Below the pieces are notes generated by a model. The model saw only the letters and a list, made by a program, of their open reading frames with translations. It ran no database searches and was not told the DNA's origin. The position numbers and the translations under genes are program-made. A stretch of DNA of 35,043 nucleotides, taken from [Phormidium] sp. LEGE 05292 (GTDB lineage: Bacteria; Cyanobacteriota; Cyanobacteriia; Cyanobacteriales; Aerosakkonemataceae). Below are positions 1-6,304 of the stretch, piece by piece. The stretch is from the NCBI RefSeq assembly GCF_015207735.1, contig NZ_JADEWG010000068.1, positions 1 to 35,043 of the forward strand. Direction: 5' to 3'. The number at the start of each line of letters is the position of its first letter. Positions within the stretch are counted from its first letter, which is position 1.

Positions 1-1341
1 TCTCCTAATAATCTTCAGCCAGAAGTGTTGGCGTTGGCATTGCGCTATATTTGGTTAACTGAACCTAATCCAGATTTACGGGCATTAAAACCTTATCTCG
101 ATCCAGAAATTAACCCGGTAGTGCGGGGAACAGCTGCGGCTTTGTTGTTGAGGTTGGGAAATGCGGTACAAAAGGCTGAGGCAACTTCGGCTTTAAGACG
201 AATGCTGACTCATCCTGAAGAAGAAGAACGGGTGATGGGTTGTCGGGCGCTGGGAGATGCGGTGTATTTACAAGCACTGCGGGTGAATATTCCGGGTTTG
301 TTACAGGATAAATCTTTGCGGGTAAGGCGGGCTTTGTTGGAAGCGATCGCAGCTACCCATTTAGAAGAGTATTATCCTTCCTTGCTGCGAGGTTTGGAAT
401 ATAAATCAACCAGAGAAGCAGCAATTCGAGCTTTAGAAAGGTTGGAAAATGAAGCAATTCCAATGGTGCTGAGTTTAGCAACCAATATCCAAAAACCAGA
501 TTTAATCAGACGATATGCCTGGGATGTGTTGGGGAGGATTGGGACTAAAGAAGCACAGAATGTGTTGGTAGCTAACTTGATGACTGCTTGGGGAAATACG
601 CGCCGACATATTCTGCAAATTTTACTGAAATTACCCCAAGAAGCGGGAATTGAAGCCGCTCTCGATCGCTTAGGTCGCAGTGGTGTAGAAACATTAATTG
701 GTCAAGAATTGATGTTTGTCGGTCAAATTTATGCTGCGATGGTAGACCTGAAGGCAGCGAAGTTGGAAGTTCCAGAAGTAGATTTAATTTTTAAAGCTTT
801 TGCAGGGGATTTGGCAGATGCGGCTGAGAGGTGTTTTCTGTTAATGAAGTTTCTTTATTCTCCAGATACTATCCAAGCAGCAGCATTTAATTTACGATCG
901 GGTTCCCCATCAGATATGGCAAGGGGGTTAGAAATATTAGACCAAACTGTTGATATCTTGAGTAAACGAGAGTTATTAACGGTTTTGGAAAGACATTCCG
1001 ATGAAGAGAAATTGCGGAATCTGGCGAGTATAATAGCTTATCAGCCTTTGGAGGCACGCGATCGCATTCGGCGATTGCTATCTTTAAGGCGCTTTTTATC
1101 AGATTGGTCTTTAGCTTGTTGTTTCCATTTAGCTTCCTCAGAGCACTGGAATCTCACGGCTGAACCAACTTTAGCTTGTCTGCGTCATCCCACTGGTTTT
1201 GTGCGAGAAGCGACAATTGCTTACCTGAAAGTAGCTTCCCCGCGTTCTTTGTCTGAACTACTTCCGAAACTGAAACAAGATCCCGATCGCTTGGTAGCTG
1301 CTCAAGTGCAACAATTAATGGCAGAGTTAGGTAATGAGTAA
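1..1341 (+). CDS. HEAT-repeat protein, 5' end cut by window edge
   Basis: The frame is open from base 1 to the TAA at 1339-1341, giving 446 codons with no stop, so the gene begins outside the window; the GTG at 25 is only an internal codon. The protein is almost entirely alpha-helical with degenerate 30-40-residue repeats rich in Leu, Ala and Arg (for example around the segments reading VRRALLEAIA and TREAAIRALERL), the pattern of HEAT/ARM scaffolds. HEAT repeats bind proteins rather than catalyse reactions. Known families: in cyanobacteria such repeats can form the tail of a nucleotide-transporter-like membrane protein, with a cyclic-nucleotide-binding protein nearby; the next gene is exactly such a protein. 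Assigning this fragment to that transporter family is inference, because the N-terminal part is not visible. Confidence 0.75.
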   Translation, partial: SPNNLQPEVLALALRYIWLTEPNPDLRALKPYLDPEINPVVRGTAAALLLRLGNAVQKAEATSALRRMLTHPEEEERVMGCRALGDAVYLQALRVNIPGLLQDKSLRVRRALLEAIAATHLEEYYPSLLRGLEYKSTREAAIRALERLENEAIPMVLSLATNIQKPDLIRRYAWDVLGRIGTKEAQNVLVANLMTAWGNTRRHILQILLKLPQEAGIEAALDRLGRSGVETLIGQELMFVGQIYAAMVDLKAAKLEVPEVDLIFKAFAGDLADAAERCFLLMKFLYSPDTIQAAAFNLRSGSPSDMARGLEILDQTVDILSKRELLTVLERHSDEEKLRNLASIIAYQPLEARDRIRRLLSLRRFLSDWSLACCFHLASSEHWNLTAEPTLACLRHPTGFVREATIAYLKVASPRSLSELLPKLKQDPDRLVAAQVQQLMAELGNE

Positions 1342-1372
1342 TAGGTATCTACCTACTACCCACTACCCTTGG

Positions 1373-1407
1373 GAATTTTAGATTTTAGATTTTAAATTTT
1401 AGATTTG
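1373..1407. repeat. heptamer tandem repeat, GATTTTA type
   Basis: Five consecutive 7-base units of the form (A/G)ATTTTA, with small variations, lie in the spacer between the HEAT and cyclic-nucleotide-binding genes. The same heptamer occurs at 24384-24417 and as one arm of a hairpin at 14554-14589. Short tandemly repeated heptamers are a known feature of filamentous cyanobacterial genomes. Confidence 0.7.
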
Positions 1408-1484
1408 AAGTCAATTATCTAAACCTTAAATCCCCAATCGAAAATCCCCAAAACCTATTCCAGCAAATCCTAAGCTTGCAGTCA

Positions 1485-1961
1485 ATGTTAACTAGTGTAG
1501 AAAGACTATTATTTGTAAGAAACGTACCGATCTTTCAAGAATTGCGGGATGATTTTCTTGTTAGATTAGCTTCGGTAATGGATGAATTATCTTTTCCGGC
1601 TAAACATACAATTTTTACTCAAGGACAAGAAGGGCGATCGCTCTATATAGTAGTACTTGGTCAAGTCAAAGTTCATATTGGCAACCAAGAATTAGCTAAA
1701 CTTGGGCCTGGTGCTTGCTTTGGTGAAATGTCTTTATTTGATGCTGAGCCTCGTTCTGCCTCTGTTTCGACTTTAGCAAATTGTGAATGTTTAATGTTAA
1801 CCCAACAACAACTCTACGATGCCATTGAAGAAACACCAGGAATTGCTATTAATATTATTCGTTTGCTTTCCCGCCGCATTCGAGAGTTGAATGAAAAAAT
1901 TAATGCTCAAACTAAGGCACGGGAAATCGAAGATTCAACTAGCGCATTGCGGCAGAAATAA
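1485..1961 (+). CDS. cyclic nucleotide-binding domain protein
   Basis: A 158-residue protein made of a single Crp/Fnr-type cyclic nucleotide-binding domain. The phosphate-binding cassette is complete: FGEMSLFDAEPRSASV around residues 79-94, with the Glu and Arg that contact the sugar and phosphate. No helix-turn-helix follows; the C-terminus is a short helix ending in a charged tail, so it is not a transcription factor of the Crp type. It probably senses cAMP or cGMP and acts through a partner. The ATG at 1485 is preferred over the TTG at 1476 because ATG is the stronger start and the domain begins right after it; neither has a clear ribosome-binding site. It follows the HEAT gene by 143 bases on the same strand and may function with it (inference). 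Confidence 0.82.
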   Translation: MLTSVERLLFVRNVPIFQELRDDFLVRLASVMDELSFPAKHTIFTQGQEGRSLYIVVLGQVKVHIGNQELAKLGPGACFGEMSLFDAEPRSASVSTLANCECLMLTQQQLYDAIEETPGIAINIIRLLSRRIRELNEKINAQTKAREIEDSTSALRQK

Positions 1962-2065
1962 CCAATCCTACCAGTTAAAAAAAAGGTAAAAAGCTTAGTT
2001 CAACTTCTTCTTTTCTACTTTCTATCTTCTGCCTTCTACTTTTTTTTAAATTAGTTGATTAATTT

Positions 2066-3097
2066 TTAACTACTCTCCGCCGGAATTTCTAGAACTTTTG
2101 CCACCACGCAATTTCTTCCTTGAGCTTTAGCTGCATAAAGTGCTTCATCAGTAGCATCAATAAGTTGATTGGGGGCTAAATTTAATTGCGGAATTACGCA
2201 AGAAACCCCCATACTCAAAGTGACATATTCAGCAACAGAAGATTTGCCGTGAACAATTTGCAATTCTTGGATGTTTTGCTGCACTAATTCAGCTATATGA
2301 ACTGCGCCTTCAATATAGGTATGAGGTAAAATAATAGCAAATTCTTCTCCCCCATAACGTGCTACTAAATCAGCAGGACGCTTTAATGTATGGTTAATTG
2401 TTTGTGCGATTTGCTTTAAACAAAAATCCCCAACTAAATGTCCGTATGTATCATTATAGAGTTTAAAATAATCAACATCACAAAGAATCAGTGATAACGG
2501 TGCTTTTTCTCTTTGCAGTCTGCGCCATTCTATGTTAAAGTTTTCATCAAAACAACGCCTATTACCTACTTGAGTTAAACCATCTAAAGTCGCGAGCAGA
2601 TGAAGTTCTCTGTTGAGTTTTTGCAATTCTGTTTCTGCGCGTTCACGCTCTTTAATTTCTTGAGATAAGAGATCATTTTGTTGTTGTAATTTTTTTTGTA
2701 ATTGCCGAATAGTTAGTTGATTTTTGACTCTGGCTAATACTTCTTGAATTTCAAAAGGTTTGGTGATGTAATCTGCTCCCCCATGAGAAAAAGCTTCAAC
2801 TTTATCCACTACACCATCAAGAGCACTAATAAAAATTACTGGGATATTTTGAGTCTCTGGCTTAGATTTCAAATGTTGGCATACCATGTAACCATTCATA
2901 TTCGGCATATTGATATCTAGTAAAATCAAATCTGGTGGCATGATTTGACAAGCTTTGAGAGCTAATTCACCGCTAATGACTTTTCTAACTTTATATCCCT
3001 GTTCTGTTAGCATGGTAGATAACAACCGCAAGTTATCTGGTTTATCATCGACAACTAAAATATCGGCTTTGTATGGGGTAGGTATGTTGGTATTCAT
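2066..3097 (-). CDS. response regulator diguanylate cyclase (receiver + GGDEF)
   Basis: A 343-residue two-domain protein of PleD-like layout. Residues 12-125 are a canonical receiver domain: acidic pair D17/D18, phospho-acceptor D61 in LILLDINMP, and K113 in TKPF. A coiled-coil linker (about 128-168) leads to a GGDEF domain (about 170-335) with GGEEF at 249-253, metal ligands near D207, and an RxxD inhibitory site (R240-D243) five residues before it. It should make cyclic di-GMP when phosphorylated, with product inhibition. No kinase gene is intact next to it; the relic of a hybrid kinase lies just upstream on the same strand (3222-3434), so the former partner may have been lost (inference). 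The 3' spacer to 1961 has only T- and A-rich sequence. Confidence 0.9.
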   Translation of the reverse strand: MNTNIPTPYKADILVVDDKPDNLRLLSTMLTEQGYKVRKVISGELALKACQIMPPDLILLDINMPNMNGYMVCQHLKSKPETQNIPVIFISALDGVVDKVEAFSHGGADYITKPFEIQEVLARVKNQLTIRQLQKKLQQQNDLLSQEIKERERAETELQKLNRELHLLATLDGLTQVGNRRCFDENFNIEWRRLQREKAPLSLILCDVDYFKLYNDTYGHLVGDFCLKQIAQTINHTLKRPADLVARYGGEEFAIILPHTYIEGAVHIAELVQQNIQELQIVHGKSSVAEYVTLSMGVSCVIPQLNLAPNQLIDATDEALYAAKAQGRNCVVAKVLEIPAESS

Positions 3098-3221
3098 TCG
3101 GCAAATTTTTCGGTGTAAATTATGATTTGATATGAGCAGAATTTGTGAAATAAATCTGCTAAATTATAAGCATTATCTACAAAGCTTGTTGATTAAGCAG
3201 GAAGATGTGTTTTTCGGGAAT

Positions 3222-3434
3222 TTACCTAGAGCAATTTACTGAGGCTAACTCCTGAGTTGGTGAATTTTGGTGGTCACAGATATAACGGACTCCTAAATAT
3301 TTACCTATTTTTTCAAATAATACATTTTCTCGGAATGGTTTGCCGATGCAATTATCGCAACCTGTGGTTAAGCTGAACGATCGATCTGACTAAAAAACGC
3401 TGGCAGTAATGCCAAGAACTATGATATAATTTTC
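3222..3434 (-). pseudogene. relic of receiver-domain C-terminus of a hybrid histidine kinase
   Basis: Reading the minus strand from 3434 to the TAA at 3222-3224 gives a frame that matches the end of cyanobacterial hybrid-kinase receiver domains: NYIIVLGITASVF, an in-frame TAG at 3408-3410, then GCDNCIGKPFRENVLFEKIGKYLGVRYI. The TAS and KPFR motifs are the Thr/Ser and Lys of the receiver active site, and the FEKIGKYLGVRY stretch is the usual last helix of this subfamily. The N-terminal receiver half and the kinase core are missing, and another stop lies just upstream (3435-3437), so this is a dead fragment. It sits directly upstream of, and on the same strand as, the response-regulator GGDEF gene, where a kinase gene would be expected. 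Confidence 0.7.
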
Positions 3435-3954
3435 TTATTTGAAGAATTTTTTTTAGATCGCTAGATCGCTACGCTACCCATCACTAGTATTCCCCTATCA
3501 CTTCAAACAACTAAAATATTCACTCTGCTAAGTTTTACTTGATAGTGTAAAAATGTCATTGCTAATTGCAGCCGATAAATTTACGATCGGGAATTCAACA
3601 ACTCCTTAATTAAATTAAAATAAATTAAGAAGTATTAAAAATCATATCAATTGCCGGAAAACGTTTATTGTTTTAATGAAAATATGTAACTAATCAGCAG
3701 CCGAAAGTAGCTGGTCTGCTTCGCACTTTTTTTGCTAATGTTTTAGGTTTATTATTCAATGTAGGAAATATAAATAAAGTGAGGTGGCATCAATCGACAA
3801 CTAAACAAGGCTATCCTAAATCTAGCTATAGTCGTAAAGCATATCCGTAAATAGTTGTACTTAAATGCGGTGAATTTAGAGTGGCATACTATAACGATGA
3901 AAGTCATGTTATCTCATTTATAGATAAAATATTAACTCCCTCTTTCTACACCAA
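3435..3954. other. non-coding spacer with weak traces of decay
   Basis: About 520 bases with no convincing gene. The part from 3440 to 3680 is AT-rich and shows nothing clear. A stem-loop with arms AGCAGCC and GGTCTGCT (one bulge) lies near 3695-3720 and is followed by seven T residues, which could stop transcription. From 3680 onward one plus-strand frame looks protein-like (listed separately). No cyclic di-GMP riboswitch of the GEMM type could be recognised in front of the GGDEF gene at 3955. Confidence 0.5.
3680..3847 (+). pseudogene. possible short decayed coding remnant
   Basis: A 56-codon open frame without a start codon, ending at TAA 3848-3850, then open again for 35 codons until the TGA overlapping the next gene's ATG. 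The residues (for example QQPKVAGLLRTFFANVLG) have the look of a real protein and faintly recall the C-terminal tail of DDE transposases, but no diagnostic motif is present. It is listed because the spacer otherwise lacks an explanation; the assignment to any family is a guess. Confidence 0.22.
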
Positions 3955-4953
3955 ATGAATACTTCCATTTTGATAGTTGGAAGTGTTGAATTTTACGCTA
4001 CACTTCTAGATCGTTTGCATGATTTAGCAACTAGTGGCTTTGAAGTGATACGTTCTGCCAACGAAGTAATTTCTTCAATTCAGGCAAAAAAACCGGATGT
4101 GGTGATTCTACCAGCAAATCAGGCCAACAGCTTAGAAGTTTGTCGTCTACTGAAGCAAAACTCCAATTTAGCTTGGATATACTGCATTTTAGTTTCAGAT
4201 CAACCAATAAATGCTCTAGAAGAAATTTTGCCGGGATGGAATTGGGAGTCAGGATTGCGAGCAGCGGCGTTAAAAGCTGGGGCGGATGCTTGTTGTTGGT
4301 TGTCGCCAAAGCAAACCAATTGCAGGTTTGGGGAGGCAGAATGGAAGCTACAAAATTTGCTGCTCAATTCTCAGATTCAAGCTGGAGTGCGCCAAGTACA
4401 AATTTATCGTAATTTGATGCAGAGTAATGATTATTTATCAACGATCGCGCTTGCCGATCCCTTAACCGAACTGAATAATCGTCGCGCCTTAGACTGGGAA
4501 TTACCTCGACAAATTGAAAACGCTCGTGCGCGTTCCACACCTTTAAGTTTGCTGATTTTAGATGTGGATTACTTCAAATCTGTGAATGATACTCATGGTC
4601 ACTTAGTAGGCGATCGCGTTTTACAATTACTCAGTGCTCGTTTACGATACAATCTACGTTTTCAGGATAATCCATTTCGCTACGGTGGCGAAGAAATTGT
4701 AATTATCCTCAGTAACACCAAACTTCAAGAAGCCACATTAGTTGCCCAACGTCTTAACTCCTTAATTGCCGATCAACCCTTTATGATTGACAAAAATTTA
4801 GCCCTGCGAATTACAGTTAGTATTGGAGTTGCTACTCTCAAATCTGATGATGACGAGCAGGGAATTAGTTTACTCGATCGCGCCGATCAAAACTTACTCA
4901 AAGCTAAAGGTGATGGACGAAATCGAGTTATTTCTCAAGAAGAAGAAGATTGA
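3955..4953 (+). CDS. GGDEF protein with degenerate receiver-like N-terminus
   Basis: A 332-residue protein. Residues 1-140 have the fold pattern of a receiver domain (ILIVGS at 5-10, VVILPANQ at 49-56), but the acidic pair and the phospho-acceptor Asp are absent, so it should not be phosphorylated in the usual way. Residues about 165-325 form a GGDEF domain with LDVDYFK near 202-208 (metal binding), GGEEI at 244-248 and an RxxD inhibitory site at 235-238, so diguanylate cyclase activity is likely even though the last residue of the signature is Ile. The C-terminal residues overlap the convergent protease gene by 19 bases. The signal that controls this enzyme cannot be inferred from the sequence; pseudo-receivers usually work through protein contacts. 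Confidence 0.85.
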   Translation: MNTSILIVGSVEFYATLLDRLHDLATSGFEVIRSANEVISSIQAKKPDVVILPANQANSLEVCRLLKQNSNLAWIYCILVSDQPINALEEILPGWNWESGLRAAALKAGADACCWLSPKQTNCRFGEAEWKLQNLLLNSQIQAGVRQVQIYRNLMQSNDYLSTIALADPLTELNNRRALDWELPRQIENARARSTPLSLLILDVDYFKSVNDTHGHLVGDRVLQLLSARLRYNLRFQDNPFRYGGEEIVIILSNTKLQEATLVAQRLNSLIADQPFMIDKNLALRITVSIGVATLKSDDDEQGISLLDRADQNLLKAKGDGRNRVISQEEED

Positions 4954-5624
4954 TGTTGTTGAATAATCTGCTGACAAACAGCTACAGACTCGCGTTTTTC
5001 CATTGCGGCTACTAAAGCTTCATAAGCAGCCCAATTAGATTGCAAAAGGGTACGAGCTTGCAGAATAAAATGACGTTCTTGCTGAGAATAATTTAATGCT
5101 GAAGTACCTATTTGAGCCAGAGTAATTCCCAGTTTTTCTCGGTCTTCTGCGCCACCTGACGCATTACCATAAACTAAAATTTCCGCCGCGATGCCTGCCA
5201 TCCAAATTGTGCCGTAGCGATGCAAAAGTTTAGAAGATAAAATTCCTTGTTGTAACTGAGATGCCAATTCTCGATCGGCAAATCTCACTCCTCCTTGTCC
5301 CGGATGTCCTTGCTGCAAGGCTGACCAAGCACTAAGGGAATAGCCTGCGATCGGAATTTCTAATAAAGTAGCCACCAAAAAATGCCCCGCTTCATGGCGC
5401 ACTATGCGGGCGCGATGCTCAGGTGAGGTACTGGCTAACCAATCTATAATTAAATTTCCTCCTTGTCCTTGCCAAGTAAATGTGTCGAGGGTAGTAAAAC
5501 CTAAAACGATCGCAGTGGCGATCGCTGATACATAAGGTGATATATGTAGCCAAGGCCCCAGCAGAGCAGAAAGTGTCATCGCAAAAACTAAAATAGCGAT
5601 TAAATTCAAGCTAATGTTACTCAT
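4935..5624 (-). CDS. FtsH-like M41-type Zn metalloprotease domain without AAA ATPase
   Basis: A 229-residue protein with two N-terminal hydrophobic segments (about 5-25 and 30-47) that should anchor it in the membrane, followed by a soluble domain with HEAGH at 77-81, the zinc-binding HExxH motif of gluzincin-type peptidases. A second acidic residue in the sequence GGAEDREKL (D161) fits the third zinc ligand of the FtsH (M41) family. There is no Walker A or B motif and no room for an AAA module, so this is a stand-alone protease domain, a type known in cyanobacteria and plastids. Substrates are unknown. Its 3' end overlaps the convergent GGDEF gene by 19 bases; its 5' side faces the gene at 5757 across a 132-base divergent spacer. 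Confidence 0.75.
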   Translation of the reverse strand: MSNISLNLIAILVFAMTLSALLGPWLHISPYVSAIATAIVLGFTTLDTFTWQGQGGNLIIDWLASTSPEHRARIVRHEAGHFLVATLLEIPIAGYSLSAWSALQQGHPGQGGVRFADRELASQLQQGILSSKLLHRYGTIWMAGIAAEILVYGNASGGAEDREKLGITLAQIGTSALNYSQQERHFILQARTLLQSNWAAYEALVAAMEKRESVAVCQQIIQQHQSSSS

Positions 5625-5696
5625 TTTGGCTGGTAAATAATTTATCTAATCTTTGTATTTTAGTTGAAAAAATCGAAAATCTAAATATATTGCCCC

Positions 5697-5725
5697 TTGA
5701 CTTAGCTAAATTTTCCTGTTAAAAG
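5697..5725 (+). promoter_or_regulatory. candidate sigma-70 promoter for the gene at 5757
   Basis: TTGACT at 5697-5702 is a good -35 box (5 of 6). After 17 bases comes TAAAAG at 5720-5725, a moderate -10 box. Transcription would start about 25 bases before the ATG at 5757. The other strand serves the protease gene, whose promoter was not recognised. Confidence 0.4.
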
Positions 5726-5756
5726 AATTAATTAACATTATTCACACTTAGCAATT

Positions 5757-6167
5757 ATGAAACTGAATTTACCTCTAGCAACTGCTTTATCCACAGTTGC
5801 AATCAGCAGCGGTGTTTTGTTAACCAATATTGCCCCTTCCGAAGCAGTTGGTGGTTGTGCTTTTTCCAAGTTTAAGGGTACAGATGCAGTAAATTATACT
5901 AACTTAATCAGTTTAATTACTAATAAATTAAAAGTTCCCAAATCGGTAATTTTAGGCTTGGGAATCGCATCTGTTGCTGGTTTAGTTTCTGCGGGAATGT
6001 CCTATCAATCACGTTTAGCAAATAAAGCTGATGCAAGAACTAGGGAAGCTTCTGATCTACATACAGAGGTTACAGTTGATACTAATTCCGCAGATCTTTT
6101 GTTTGCACCTAAAGTAGAAGAAGTTGCTTCTGCCTCAGAAAAACAAGATTTAACTCATGTTGGTTAA
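5757..6167 (+). CDS. small exported or membrane protein of unknown function
   Basis: A 136-residue protein that I do not recognise. It starts with a typical signal peptide (positively charged MKLNL, hydrophobic stretch about 6-28, small residues near 28-31), then a short conserved-looking stretch with one Cys (GGCAFSKF, about 32-39), a second hydrophobic segment (about 63-82) and an acidic, Ser/Thr-rich tail. The layout suggests a protein attached to the cytoplasmic or thylakoid membrane with a soluble tail. A plausible promoter lies just upstream. No neighbour gives a functional clue: it stands alone between the divergent protease gene and the convergent TgpA-like gene. Confidence 0.6.
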   Translation: MKLNLPLATALSTVAISSGVLLTNIAPSEAVGGCAFSKFKGTDAVNYTNLISLITNKLKVPKSVILGLGIASVAGLVSAGMSYQSRLANKADARTREASDLHTEVTVDTNSADLLFAPKVEEVASASEKQDLTHVG

Positions 6168-6184
6168 TTAATTTCACATAATCA

Positions 6185-6216
6185 TAAAAAAACCCAGTTT
6201 TTTCAAGAACCGGGTT
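6185..6216 (-). terminator. intrinsic terminator of the TgpA-like gene
   Basis: On the minus strand a stem AACCC-GGTT / AACT-GGGTT (one mismatch) is followed directly by seven T residues (the A-run at 6186-6192 on the plus strand), 89 bases past the stop codon at 6305. The convergent gene ending at 6167 may share the stem but has no T-run on its strand. Confidence 0.75.
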
Positions 6217-6251
6217 ATATCATATCTGGTTGATTACCCATAATGTAGAGA

Positions 6252-6265
6252 CGTTATATATAACG
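6252..6265. repeat. 14-base perfect palindrome
   Basis: CGTTATATATAACG is a perfect palindrome inside TGTAGAGACGTT..., in the spacer downstream of the TgpA-like gene. Function unknown; such sequences belong to dispersed palindromes common in cyanobacterial spacers. Confidence 0.4.
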
Positions 6266-6304
6266 AGAAGGTTAAGGCAAGATGAAGAGCCAGAACCCTT
6301 GTTT

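Noticed and set aside
3098-3954. Cyclic di-GMP riboswitch between the two GGDEF genes
   Set aside because: The conserved GEMM core and its two-helix arrangement were not found.
4031-4412. Overlapping frames on both strands inside the pseudo-receiver GGDEF gene
   Set aside because: Shadows of a well-supported gene; no motifs.
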